Shown in pieces: positions 18,659-28,568 of a stretch of DNA of 64,000 bases. The stretch spans positions 5,043,501 to 5,107,500 of the forward strand of contig NZ_CP046703.1 in NCBI RefSeq assembly GCF_009873495.1. The letters are read 5' to 3'. The stretch comes from Nostoc sp. ATCC 53789. Lineage in GTDB: Bacteria; Cyanobacteriota; Cyanobacteriia; Cyanobacteriales; Nostocaceae. The notes beneath the pieces are model-generated. The model saw only the letters and a program-made list of their open reading frames with translations. It had not been told where the DNA came from and ran no database searches. The translations under genes were made by a program, and so were the position numbers. Within the stretch, counting starts at the first letter, position 1; each line of letters begins with the position of its first letter.

Positions 18659-18944
18659 TCAATAACTAAATATTGTGAAACAGTCTTAATTAATATCAGA
18701 ATACTTAGGGTTTATACCTACGTACCAATCAAAATTTAAAAATTTGAAGGCTGCTTAAATAGTAAAAAAATTCATACTTCCTCTAAGTATTTAATATCTA
18801 AGTTTACTCAATCTTTAAGGAAAATCCCTGACAGAAAAAGAGTCTGAAGTCACAATTAAATATAAGAGTTTCTAAGCTCTAAACAATGTTGAAGATAAAT
18901 ATTTGTCATTCAACAAAAAACCGGGGTACTTCAGACTAACTTTT

Positions 18945-20216
18945 ATGCGAATTTTAATTTACTCTTACAACTACTATCCAGAGCCAATTGGTATTGCCCC
19001 ACTGATGACTGAATTAGCAGAGGGACTAGTGAAGCGTGGGCATCAAGTGCGCGTAGTCACCGCTATGCCCAACTACCCTGAGCGTCAAATTTACCAGGAA
19101 TATCGGGGCAAGTGGTATCTCAACGAATATAAAAATGGCGTTCAAATCCAACGCAGTTACGTTTGGATTCGTCCCCAACCCAACCTATTAGATCGGGTGT
19201 TACTAGATGCTAGTTTCGTTGTCACTAGTTTTGTACCTGCCCTCTTTGGTTGGCGGCCAGATGTGATTCTCTCAACATCGCCATCTTTGCCAAGCTGTGT
19301 GCCAGTTGCTCTTTTAGGATGGTTACGTGCTTGTCCTGTGATCTTAAATTTACAAGATATATTACCAGAAGCAGCTGTTCACGTTGGTCTACTGAAAAAT
19401 AAATGGCTTATAAAGTTATTCACAGTGTTGGAAAAATTTGCTTACCACACTGCTAGTAAGATTAGCGTCATTGCCGATGGTTTTGTGGACAATTTGCGAT
19501 CTAAGGGCGTAAAAGCTGACAAAATTGTGCAAATTCCTAACTGGGTTGATGTAAATTTCATCCGCCCTTTGCCTCAAGAAAATAACCCGTTCCGCGAAGC
19601 ACATAACCTGAATGGCAAATTTGTAGTACTTTATTCTGGTAACATTGCCCTAACCCAAGGCTTAGAAAGCGTTGTCAAAGCCGCTTCTGTGTTGCGCCAT
19701 ATCCCAGATATTGTTTTTGTGATCGTTGGAGAAGCAAAAGGTTTACAGCGATTGCAACAGGAATGTCTAGACTGCGGTGCAGATAACGTTTTGCTGCTAC
19801 CATTTCAACCCCGCAAATCTTTGCCACAAATGTTGGCGGCTGCCGATGTTGGTTTAGTAGTGCAAAAGAAAAATGTTGTATCCTTCAATATGCCATCAAA
19901 AATTCAAGTGCTACTTGCCAGTGGAGTGGCCTTAGTTGCCTCTGTACCTGAGAATGGTACAGCAGCAAGAGCCATCAGGCAAAGTGGCGGCGGAGTTATC
20001 GTTCCTCCAGAAGATTCCCAAGCTTTAGCGATGGAAATTTTAGATTTGTACCAAAACCCCGAAAAAGTCAAAACTCTGGGTTATAAAAGTCGCAAATATG
20101 CCGTTGAAAACTATGCTTTTGAACAAGCTTTAAATCAGTATGAGTCATTGTGTTACTCATTGATCGCAGAGCGTGGAACAATTCAGTCTAACAGAGTTAC
20201 AAAACAAGAAGTTTAA
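18945..20216 (+). CDS. WcaI-type glycosyltransferase (GT4)
   Basis: A 423-residue GT-B enzyme beginning MRILIYSYNYYPEPIGIAP, the start typical of colanic-acid WcaI-like glycosyltransferases. It has an MPNYPERQIY motif after the first strand, a DILPEAAVHVGLL loop, VIPNW-type IVQIPNWVDVNFIRPL and LYSGNIALTQGLE at the start of the donor domain, and FNMPSKIQVLLASG near the donor site. I chose ATG 18945; upstream residues from 18903 are not family-like. It probably acts in exopolysaccharide assembly. It diverges from the methyltransferase gene. Confidence 0.88.
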   Translation: MRILIYSYNYYPEPIGIAPLMTELAEGLVKRGHQVRVVTAMPNYPERQIYQEYRGKWYLNEYKNGVQIQRSYVWIRPQPNLLDRVLLDASFVVTSFVPALFGWRPDVILSTSPSLPSCVPVALLGWLRACPVILNLQDILPEAAVHVGLLKNKWLIKLFTVLEKFAYHTASKISVIADGFVDNLRSKGVKADKIVQIPNWVDVNFIRPLPQENNPFREAHNLNGKFVVLYSGNIALTQGLESVVKAASVLRHIPDIVFVIVGEAKGLQRLQQECLDCGADNVLLLPFQPRKSLPQMLAAADVGLVVQKKNVVSFNMPSKIQVLLASGVALVASVPENGTAARAIRQSGGGVIVPPEDSQALAMEILDLYQNPEKVKTLGYKSRKYAVENYAFEQALNQYESLCYSLIAERGTIQSNRVTKQEV

Positions 20217-20320
20217 TCTACAGCAATGGGGTTAGATTGCACAAAGTGCTAAATTCAAAACCCCTAAGATTTTGCTCCTGTTGGGCATAATTTTCGTAAC
20301 CTGTTTATGGTGGGCTGTAC

Positions 20321-21658
20321 TTAGAAGCTAAACGTCGTCCGAACCGTACCAACATAAGTATTGTGATTACTATCATTATGTTCTGGACTTGTAATCACAA
20401 ATAGTCCCGGAGTTATTGCCAGATTATCTGTGACTAGAAAATGGTAAAAGGCTTCGAGATGTAAAGACGTATCCTTATCTTTGAAGTCATCACCGAAACT
20501 ATTGTGGGTCACTTTGGGAGGTTGACCCACCGCAAATCCTGCAAAGCTACCTTTTCGTCCGATATCTTTGAGAGCTAGTAGCACTGCCCATGTAAAGATG
20601 GACGCATTGGGATCTGCTGGTAAATCTTCTGCTTTTGCATGAATAAAACCAACTCGGCCACCGAGGGTAATAACTGGGCTAAGTTGCCAAGCAGCTTCTG
20701 CGCCAAATGAATTAGCAACGATCGCATCTGCCTCATCATTAAATGGATCGCTGGTTAATTCGCTTCCAGTTCCCGTCTTCAAATTGTTATGAGAGTGAAT
20801 ATAGGTAAGGCTGAGTTCTGTTGTTTTAGTGGGTTCGAGGGTTAGTTGAGCGATCGCTCCGTAAGGGCTAGCAAAAATCCCCTTCTCTGAATTAGCTGCA
20901 TTGCTGCTGAGATATCCTAATGACAAATTCAAAGCTTTATTCAAATTATGAGAAATACCGATACCTGTGCCACTACCTTGTCGGCGAATGGGATTTTCTC
21001 GTCCAAATGTAGAAATCGATCCGTCTCCACTACCGCTAAAAAGAGGATTGACGCTAGGAACAAAGTCGCCTAATCCTCCTCCCAACGCATACAAAGTCAT
21101 GCGGGTTCGTTTACCTAGTGGAAATCTGTACTCTAGCTCATCTACTTCCACCTCATTTTCATCGTCACCATCAAATCCCAAATTTGCCATTTGAGTTCCA
21201 GTCACATCTTCTAATGCTGGTGTATTCCTTGCTTGTAAGCGTACTTCCAATTTATCTTTTCCAGTAAAACTGCTTACGAAGCTCAGACGGACGCGATCGC
21301 TCAATACTAAATTTTCATTTATTGGTTTACTGCTATTGGCTCTCTTCTCACCAGCGAATCCAGTCACAGCAAAGATGACTTCGGCCTCAAGCTCAACATG
21401 GGGTGAAAACTGTTGCGTTTCTAATGCAGCAATGTTGGTTTCTAATGAAGTAACTCGTTTTTCAAGTGTTTTTATTTCTGCCGACAATTCAGAAACGGAT
21501 GTGATTTTACTTAATGCTTGATTATCAGCATTAGATTCACTAAAGATATTAGGTTTATCGGGAATGGGTGTTGCAATAGCTGGATTTATGCTACTCAAAG
21601 TGCATGAGATAATTAAACTAATTAATCGAAATTGTCGCCAATAAGTTGAAGCTAACAA
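20321..21658 (-). CDS. Cyanobacterial outer-membrane porin (SLH domain lacking)
   Basis: A 445-residue protein with a signal peptide (cleavage near INPAIATP, residue about 30), a short coiled coil (ELSAEIKTLEKRVTSLETNIAALE, split near residues 57-80), and then a beta-barrel with alternating hydrophobic strands ending in the terminal Phe typical of outer-membrane proteins (VRTTFSF). This is the cyanobacterial iron-uptake porin/OprB-like family, but the N-terminal S-layer homology domain that usually binds peptidoglycan is missing. It could therefore be a shortened paralogue. The permeating solute is unknown. Confidence 0.8.
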   Translation of the reverse strand: MLASTYWRQFRLISLIISCTLSSINPAIATPIPDKPNIFSESNADNQALSKITSVSELSAEIKTLEKRVTSLETNIAALETQQFSPHVELEAEVIFAVTGFAGEKRANSSKPINENLVLSDRVRLSFVSSFTGKDKLEVRLQARNTPALEDVTGTQMANLGFDGDDENEVEVDELEYRFPLGKRTRMTLYALGGGLGDFVPSVNPLFSGSGDGSISTFGRENPIRRQGSGTGIGISHNLNKALNLSLGYLSSNAANSEKGIFASPYGAIAQLTLEPTKTTELSLTYIHSHNNLKTGTGSELTSDPFNDEADAIVANSFGAEAAWQLSPVITLGGRVGFIHAKAEDLPADPNASIFTWAVLLALKDIGRKGSFAGFAVGQPPKVTHNSFGDDFKDKDTSLHLEAFYHFLVTDNLAITPGLFVITSPEHNDSNHNTYVGTVRTTFSF

Positions 21659-21707
21659 TGCTTTCTCCTGAAAATTAGCAATTAGGATATAAGAATTTGA
21701 ATATCAA

Positions 21708-21755
21708 GACGAACCGCAGAGGCGCAGAGAACACAGAGAGAATAAGGAGAAATTT
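21708..21755 (-). repeat. Dispersed repeat core upstream of the porin gene
   Basis: On the minus strand this reads as a CTCTGTGTTCTCTGCGCCTCTGCGG-like string ending in GGTTCG, matching the cores at 1-41 and 42116-42155. Confidence 0.6.
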
Positions 21756-21797
21756 TTCCGAATGATTTAGGATTTTTATAGAAAATAAGAGTTTAAA

Positions 21798-22805
21798 TCA
21801 TGATGCGTTTCTAATATGTAAGCGCTGTTCACATAAATTTAATAATATTTTTGTAAAAGGGCGACGTTCTAAAAATTGTGTACTGATATGAATATGTCGT
21901 ACTAATGTTAAGGTAGCGTAGGATTCAATTGAAGTTTTGAATTCCTCGCTTGTAAGCTGAATAAATCTTTCAGTTAAGGCAGTTTCCCAATCGTGTAATG
22001 CTTCTGAATTGCCAAGGATGCGAAGGCTGTATTCTTTAATATGACCAATGAAGTTACCGATATCAATCGCCGGATTACCTTCACAATATAAGTCAAGGTC
22101 GATAAGATACAAACGAGAACCATTAACAATTACTTGATCGGGATAAAAATCTCGGTGGATACCACAGTGTTTTTGTTCTGGAGTATTTTCTCCTAAATGA
22201 TTAGATGCCACTAATATTTGTTCTAAGCGTTTTTTCCACTCTGGATATTGTTGTATCACCAATAGAATCCTTTCATTCAAGATTCGCAGTTCATCTGACA
22301 TGGTATGAGAACGGCGAGGAGGAATGTTTGTTTGGTGAAGTTTATGAGCAACTTCAGCAATTCGTTTTGCTAGGAAAATGGTGTTGGTTTGAGTTAATAA
22401 TTGAGTGGCGATCGCTCCTTGAACTTTTCGCTGCAACCACATCTGCCATTCGGGAATTATCCCTACAGGTTGCGGTACTGAAATTCCATCAGCGCTATCA
22501 TCTGCAAATCCTTTTTGCCACAAGGATTTTTGTAGTTCATAACTATTAAAGTCTGTTCCTTTAGCTCGGATTTTGCCAATTAGGGTAATGGTTTGTCCGT
22601 GATTATTCAGCAATTCATATTCAATCAAACAACGCCGTCCCGGTTTGTGACGCATGACTTCGATTTTTTGCAGTTGGGAATTTTGAAATGTTGGCAAGTA
22701 CTCAGTGAACCGCTGTTGTACTTCCAATGGATCAAGAGCGGCTGACAAAAATGGCATTTTGGAATCAGTTACACTGTTGAAGCGATCGCTGACGAAAACA
22801 GTCAT
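21798..22805 (-). CDS. APH-fold phosphotransferase
   Basis: A 335-residue kinase-like protein. The catalytic loop is GIHRDFYPDQVI (H-x-D pattern), and the metal-binding DxD is in LIDLDLYCEGNPAIDIGNF, as in aminoglycoside/choline-kinase-type phosphotransferases. It is the last gene of a minus-strand cluster with an ABC exporter and three glycosyltransferases, so it may phosphorylate a sugar, lipid or alcohol precursor of the exported glycan rather than an antibiotic. It is separated from the ABC gene by 89 bp. Confidence 0.75.
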   Translation of the reverse strand: MTVFVSDRFNSVTDSKMPFLSAALDPLEVQQRFTEYLPTFQNSQLQKIEVMRHKPGRRCLIEYELLNNHGQTITLIGKIRAKGTDFNSYELQKSLWQKGFADDSADGISVPQPVGIIPEWQMWLQRKVQGAIATQLLTQTNTIFLAKRIAEVAHKLHQTNIPPRRSHTMSDELRILNERILLVIQQYPEWKKRLEQILVASNHLGENTPEQKHCGIHRDFYPDQVIVNGSRLYLIDLDLYCEGNPAIDIGNFIGHIKEYSLRILGNSEALHDWETALTERFIQLTSEEFKTSIESYATLTLVRHIHISTQFLERRPFTKILLNLCEQRLHIRNAS

Positions 22806-22894
22806 ATTTATTAGGTGTAAATCTAAAAACTTTTATTCTCTCTGCACAATATGCAGCGCCATAATTGGGTTATGTCATCAGAGGATTTGACTTT

Positions 22895-24706
22895 TCACTC
22901 AGTTCGGATTGCGGTTTGCATTTGATACAATGCCGCATAGCAACCATTCTGTTGCATCAATTCCAGATGAGTGCCTTGTTCTAGCACCTGCCCATTTTCA
23001 ATGTAAAGAATTATATCTGCACGAGTTGCAAGATACAGATCATGAGTAATTAAGAAGGTGGTGCGGTTTTGCGAGAGCCGTTGTAGAGCATCAACGATCG
23101 CTTTCTCGTTGCCTTGATCTAGCCCAGTTGTGGGTTCATCTAAAATCAAAATTGGAGCTTGACGAATAGCAGCGCGGGCGATCGCAATTCGTTGGCGTTG
23201 TCCACCTGAAAGGGTTGCGCCTCTTTCTCCCACAAGCGTGTTGTATCCTTGGGGTAAAGCTTGAATGAAATCATCAGCATTAGCTAGACGAGTGGCTGCT
23301 TCAATTTCTGCATCCGACACGCCGGCAATACCGTAGGCAATATTTTCTCGAATGGTAGCGGCAAATAAGAGACTATCTTGCAAAACTACACTAATTTGTG
23401 GGCGTAATGATTCCAATGTGTACTCGCGGATATCCCGCCCATCAATCATGACTTTACCCATCGTCGGGTCATAAAGTCGTAATAATAGACTTACTAAAGT
23501 AGATTTACCACCACCAGATGTACCAACGATCGCTACTTGCTGCCCTGGTTGAATGGTTAAATTGATGTCTTCCAGCAGAACTTGTCCTGGTTCATAGGCA
23601 AAGTGAACATGATCAAAACAAACCTCACCTCGGAAAATTGGAGCCGGTATTGCATCCGGCAAATCTCGGACATCGGGTTGCTGTGATAATACATCTAAAA
23701 TTCGCTCACCAGAGGCAGCAGCTTTAGCAAGTCTTCCGGTGTACTTAGCAAAGTTCTGAACCGGCTTAAAGGCATTTTTGAGATAGGTGAGAAATACCAG
23801 CACATCACCCGGTGTCAGAGCATTTCGCAATGCCAGCCAGGAGCCGTACCATAAAACAATTGCTGTTCCTAGTGCAATCACAACATCAACGGTTCGTTCG
23901 AGATGAGCAGCAAGGCGTTGGGTTCTTACACTCTCCTTTAGGCTATGGTGATTTTGTTGAGAAAAAACTCGCGCAAAGGCATCTTGTAGTGAAAGGGCTT
24001 TGACTAATTTAATGGCAGCAATTGACTCAGCAGCCGTCGCCGCCACAGCTCCTTCTTGTTTCCGTTGCTTTAATGAGGACTCTCGAATTCGCTGACTCAG
24101 CCGATTTGTGACTAATACAAACAACGGTAGGGTAAGTAGTGCAAGTAGGGTGAGGCTGCTATTTATCCAAAACATCACGCCAATCATGCCAAACAGCGTC
24201 AGAATGCTCACTACCAGAGGTAATGCTGCCGTAATCATAATTTCTTGCAGACGGCTAGCATCGCTACTTACACGAATAATTAAATCGCCGCTACGAGCTT
24301 TGGTGTGGTAACTCAAGGACAAATCTTGAAGATGACAATACAGATGATTACGCACCTCAGTCATGACTCGGCTACCTACTGTTGCTAGCCCAACGGTACT
24401 CCAATAGGCGGCAAGTGCGCGTAATCCTGTAATGGCAAGGACTGTAACTGCTGAAAATGTCAGTAATGTAACTGGCTCCAGGCGATCAATTAATGGGATA
24501 TTGGTAGGCCGCTCGCCTGGAATCAAAACGTAATCAAAAACAAACTTTAGGGGCCAAGGTTCCAGCACCCGTAGTCCAACATCCGCAACCAGAGCGATCG
24601 CAGAAATCAAAAGTAGTCCATACTGTTTTTGAATGTAAGACCAGAAATAACGTAGTATTCCCCATAAACCGGGAATAACTTTTTTCTGTGGTTTTGAACG
24701 TCTCAT
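22895..24706 (-). CDS. ABC exporter, fused permease and ATPase
   Basis: A 603-residue half-transporter. About six transmembrane helices occupy residues 25-320, with the family ARSGDLIIRVSSDASRLQ coupling region. The ATPase domain has Walker A VGTSGGGKST, signature LSGGQRQRIAIARA, Walker B ILILDEPTTGLD and the H-loop LITHDL. MsbA-like exporters of this type work as homodimers and move lipids or glycolipids. Its start abuts the stop of the upstream glycosyltransferase gene, so they are translated from one mRNA and probably handle one product. Confidence 0.9.
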   Translation of the reverse strand: MRRSKPQKKVIPGLWGILRYFWSYIQKQYGLLLISAIALVADVGLRVLEPWPLKFVFDYVLIPGERPTNIPLIDRLEPVTLLTFSAVTVLAITGLRALAAYWSTVGLATVGSRVMTEVRNHLYCHLQDLSLSYHTKARSGDLIIRVSSDASRLQEIMITAALPLVVSILTLFGMIGVMFWINSSLTLLALLTLPLFVLVTNRLSQRIRESSLKQRKQEGAVAATAAESIAAIKLVKALSLQDAFARVFSQQNHHSLKESVRTQRLAAHLERTVDVVIALGTAIVLWYGSWLALRNALTPGDVLVFLTYLKNAFKPVQNFAKYTGRLAKAAASGERILDVLSQQPDVRDLPDAIPAPIFRGEVCFDHVHFAYEPGQVLLEDINLTIQPGQQVAIVGTSGGGKSTLVSLLLRLYDPTMGKVMIDGRDIREYTLESLRPQISVVLQDSLLFAATIRENIAYGIAGVSDAEIEAATRLANADDFIQALPQGYNTLVGERGATLSGGQRQRIAIARAAIRQAPILILDEPTTGLDQGNEKAIVDALQRLSQNRTTFLITHDLYLATRADIILYIENGQVLEQGTHLELMQQNGCYAALYQMQTAIRTE

Positions 24707-25888
24707 TTATCGTCTCACCTCCACTTGGAATTGAGACGGGGTATTTAATCCAGCTATATGCAAAATCTGTCGTGCGATCGCCTCCCAAGTGTGATGTTCT
24801 ATAACCGTTTTCCGCGCCGCTTGTCCCAAAGAATGGCGCAAAGTCGGCGATCGCCACAATTTTTCTAATGCCTCTGCTAAGGCGATCGCATCATCTGGTG
24901 GACAAAGAATCCCATTCACTCCTGTGTCAATTAGCTCAAGCAATTGCCCAATACCACTAACAACTACAGGCAAACCAGCTGCCATATATTCATAAACTTT
25001 CAACGGGGAGAAGTAAAAGTCGGATTCAGCCGCATAGGGGGCAACAGCAACATCCATTGCTGCTAATAATTGAGGAATTTCATCAGGATTCACCGCTCCG
25101 GTGAATCTAGTATGAGAGTGTAATCCTCGTGCCAATAATTCTGCTTCGAGATTTCCGCGTTCGGGACCATCGCCAACAATCAAAAGTTTGGCATTGGGAA
25201 CTTGTTGATGCAGTTGAGCAAAAGCTGCCGTGAGAATTGGCAATCCATGCCACGGTTTCAATGTGCCGACAAATCCTACTGTAAAGGTTTCAGATTGCCT
25301 TGAAAATTCACGATTAAAAGCAGAGAAGCGATCGGGATTTACACCATTTGGGATGACATGAACTTTGCTACTTTTGACGTAATTCATTAAGTAAGTTTTT
25401 ACTTCAGATGAAACAGCAATTAGTGCTGTAGCCGCTTGAAAAACCCGATTGGCGACCTGTTCAGCGCTGTGGCAATCAATCAAGCCGCGATGTTTTGCTT
25501 GTTCTGCAATCAGAGGTGAATTGACCTCTAATAATCCGGGAATTCCCATTGCTTGAGCAAATTCCATTGCGCCATAACTCCAAAGCGAGTAACGCTCATA
25601 GATTAAGTCAAATGGGCCAAACCTCTGCAAATCTAAACGCAAATCAGGATTAATCGATAAGGCAACTTGCTCTCGCACAGAACGTTCCAGTTTTGGGATG
25701 GCTGGAAGTTGATGAACTGAAATATTAGTTAAATCTGCGGGTGGCTTTCCACCAATGCGAGTAGCAAACAAATCAACTTGGATATTTTGCCGTTGCAATG
25801 CTCGAATTACTTCTTGGACATGAATAGAGCATCCTTTTTGCCCAAATACAGGAATTCCTGGATCGGCACAAACATAAGCAATTCGCAC
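24707..25888 (-). CDS. Glycosyltransferase family 4 protein (cluster enzyme 3)
   Basis: A 393-residue GT-B enzyme. N-terminal MRIAYVCADPGIPVFGQKGC is followed by SIHVQEVIRAL; the donor domain has VIPNGVNPDRFS, VGFVGTLKPWHG, LLIVGDGPERG and the E-rich site SPLKVYEYMAAGLPVV. It directly precedes the ABC exporter without a gap. The glycan is unknown. Confidence 0.87.
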   Translation of the reverse strand: MRIAYVCADPGIPVFGQKGCSIHVQEVIRALQRQNIQVDLFATRIGGKPPADLTNISVHQLPAIPKLERSVREQVALSINPDLRLDLQRFGPFDLIYERYSLWSYGAMEFAQAMGIPGLLEVNSPLIAEQAKHRGLIDCHSAEQVANRVFQAATALIAVSSEVKTYLMNYVKSSKVHVIPNGVNPDRFSAFNREFSRQSETFTVGFVGTLKPWHGLPILTAAFAQLHQQVPNAKLLIVGDGPERGNLEAELLARGLHSHTRFTGAVNPDEIPQLLAAMDVAVAPYAAESDFYFSPLKVYEYMAAGLPVVVSGIGQLLELIDTGVNGILCPPDDAIALAEALEKLWRSPTLRHSLGQAARKTVIEHHTWEAIARQILHIAGLNTPSQFQVEVRR

Positions 25889-25940
25889 GCTCTACACCTC
25901 CTTAACTACTTTTAAATAATTAGTTATTTATAAACAGTCT

Positions 25941-27206
25941 TTAATTACGAATTACGAATTCTTTTAACGTCATAGGTTCAGCCGCATGGAATATTGCTCG
26001 TAATGCTGCACTATTGCGATGAATGTCAAACTCAGATTCAATTAATTGTCTGGCTTGGGTTGACAATTTGACTCGCAAGGCTGGATTGGTAAGGAGTTGT
26101 TGAAGTGCGATCGCTAATTGTTCGGCATCATGTTGTGGCACAATTAATCCAGTCTGGCGATCGCGCACTAATTCAGGAATTCCAGTTACATCTGTACTCA
26201 CACAGGGCGTTCCCAATGCCATCGCTTCGAGTAAAACTGTAGGCAAACCATCCCGGTTGCCATCTTTTCCGATAATATATGGGGCTGCAAATACAGCAGC
26301 TTGCTGCACCAATTTAAATACATCATTTTGAGGACGTGGACCGACAATTTCCACAGTAGATTGCAGCCCTAAATTTTGGATTTTTTGTTGCAATACAGGT
26401 TCTAATGATCCAGTACCCACAATTTGACATTGGAAATCACAATTTATTCGCTTCAAAATCGCACAAGCATCTATCAAAATAGATAGCCCTTTCTTCTCAA
26501 TTAATCGACCGACTGAGAGAATCAATGAAGGACGATCAACCGGGGAAGAATATTGTAATTGCCGTAAATCTAAGCCATTGTAAATACGTAGAACTCGCTT
26601 TGCAGCTGCACCATAAGTTTTTTGCAAATACTTGAGGTTATAGTCACTGACAGTCACGACAGTGGCAGCATCTTTAAACTTGCGTTGCATATCTTCCAAT
26701 TCAACGCTTTCATGAAAGATGTCTTTAGCATGAGCGGTGAAGGTGTAGGGAATGCCCGTAAAGTGAGATGCTAACCGAGCTACACTGGTTGCGACAGTGC
26801 CAAAGTGAGCATGAAAATGGGTGATCTCTTTGAGTCGCGCTTCCCTTGCTAGCCATGCAGCTTGGTAAACAGTGCTATCTTGTTCACCTTGAGCAAATGC
26901 CAACTTTGACCAAAAATCTGGAATAACTTTACTGGTTTCTTGTAATTCTGCCCAAAAATAGCTTGCTGCTGTGGGAGAAAGACTATTAAGAGATTCACTC
27001 TTGCGGCCTTGAATTGGTTTACGAATGTAGTTGACGGTAGCACGTACCTGGGAAATAATATTTTGAAAGTGAGTGTCACACGGTGGTCTCAAAGCAAAAA
27101 TTTCAATATCTAAACCAGCCACTTCATGAGCTAGAACTTCATTAACTACGAAGGTTTCAGAATAGCGAGGATAACGTTTAAGAATGTAACCAATACGGAT
27201 TGACAT
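25941..27206 (-). CDS. Glycosyltransferase family 4 protein (cluster enzyme 2)
   Basis: A 421-residue GT-B enzyme starting MSIRIGYILKRYPRYSETFV, the opening of WcaL/colanic-acid-type glycosyltransferases. It has FHAHFGTVATSVARLA, YTFTAHAKDIFHES, RIYNGLDLRQL, ILSVGRLIEKKG and GLPTVLLEAMALGTP. ATG 27206 is preferred; the longer frame from 27251 is translated from an ACGAATT-type tandem repeat and is not family-like. It lies between the broken COG4671-type gene and another GT4 gene. Confidence 0.87.
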   Translation of the reverse strand: MSIRIGYILKRYPRYSETFVVNEVLAHEVAGLDIEIFALRPPCDTHFQNIISQVRATVNYIRKPIQGRKSESLNSLSPTAASYFWAELQETSKVIPDFWSKLAFAQGEQDSTVYQAAWLAREARLKEITHFHAHFGTVATSVARLASHFTGIPYTFTAHAKDIFHESVELEDMQRKFKDAATVVTVSDYNLKYLQKTYGAAAKRVLRIYNGLDLRQLQYSSPVDRPSLILSVGRLIEKKGLSILIDACAILKRINCDFQCQIVGTGSLEPVLQQKIQNLGLQSTVEIVGPRPQNDVFKLVQQAAVFAAPYIIGKDGNRDGLPTVLLEAMALGTPCVSTDVTGIPELVRDRQTGLIVPQHDAEQLAIALQQLLTNPALRVKLSTQARQLIESEFDIHRNSAALRAIFHAAEPMTLKEFVIRN

Positions 27207-27257
27207 AATTCGTAATTCGTAATTAAGAAGGTTGCTTTTAGGCTCCCTCATCTCCTT

Positions 27258-28568
27258 TTAAGAAGCTTGATGTGATGAATGATCAGCAGACATAAGTATT
27301 TCATTTACGAATTGAGGAATGCAGCTAAGTCCATCAAGATCGATACAACTACGGGCTTGTGGCGGCTCAACTTCCTGCATTAACCAGTCTGTCAATGCTT
27401 CAGGTTTTAGATCGTGCGGGTGTAACATATCAATTAAACCAAGTGCCTGTAGGCGTTCGGCACGGATCAACTGCTCTCGACGGGGCTTGATTCGGGGTAT
27501 GATGAGCGATCGCTTTTGAAATGACAGCAATTCGCAAGTTGTGTTGTAACCACCCATAGCAATGACGCGTTCAGCCTGATTCAGCAATAGCGTCGGTTCA
27601 GCTAAATATTTCAATACCCGCAAATTAGAACGTTTAGCAGCATACTTCTGAAGCTGTTGCTGTACCTTTCGCGGCATGAACGGCCCTGTCAAGATGATCC
27701 CACTCATCCCTGGTGGTAGTTCAGCAAGAGCAAATATTTCTGCCAGACGCGCTCCATCTTGTCCGCCTCCCACCAAGCACAACACTAATCGTTCAGATGG
27801 CAGATTCAATGATTTCAATGCCTGAACGCTATCCATATCTACGAATTTGAGGCGGTGACGCTGGTCAAGATAGCCAGTGTAGCGTAATTTGGCTAAAGTC
27901 TTTGCATTGAAGCGATATTCCTATGCTAGGTCATAAATGGCTGGATCACCATACACCCAAACTGCATCATAGTAGGTTTGAATCGCCTCTTCATTAGCTA
28001 TTCTTTTCCAATCTCGATGCACAGATGTAGGGTCATCTAACACATCCCGTAAACCTAAAATGCAGTGCGTTTTGCCTTGGGTACGCAAATAATCTAGTGT
28101 TGGTTCTAGCTCTCTGACTGCTCCTCGCGGTACATTATCCACAATCAGAATATCGGGTTTAAAAGTTTTGATGGTGGTAAGAATAACTTGCGATCGCAGT
28201 GTAATAATTTCCTGCAATGATAAATCCAATCTTCGTGCCTGATATTGCCCATCAATATCTTTGTGCAAAGCAGGTAAAGTCAAACAATCAACCCCTGCTA
28301 GTGTTGTTATATTGCTGGCATCCTGTATTCCACTAATCAGCAAAACATTAATTTCTAAGTCTGAACATCCTAAAGTTTGAGCAATCAACAAATTACGGCG
28401 CTTATGTCCCAGTCCCATTGTGTCGTGCGAATATAAAGCAATGCGCCATTTTCGAGCATTGTTAGATAAACTACTAACCTCTGAAGACGCTAAATTAGTC
28501 GGCGTTCGTGCTATTTCTTTAACGGAGGGTAAAAAGTTTTTCATCTGTACTCCTGACCAAGTTTTCAT
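27258..28568 (-). pseudogene. COG4671/MurG-like glycosyltransferase, interrupted by an in-frame TAG
   Basis: The first gene of the glycan cluster. The N-terminal frame (215 residues) contains the family start WRIALYSHDTMGLGHKRRNLLIAQTL, split over two strands, and ends at TAG at 27921-27923. The same frame continues without another stop to 27258, passing EYRFNAKTLAKLRYTGYLD and then VLCLVGGGQDGARLAEIF, GMSGIILTGPFMP and ERVIAMGGYNTTCELLSF, the GT28-type donor domain. One base change (for example CAG to TAG) explains it. Intact length would be 436 residues. It could be a true recent pseudogene, a sequencing error, or two polypeptides (restart near ATG 27836). Confidence 0.75.
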
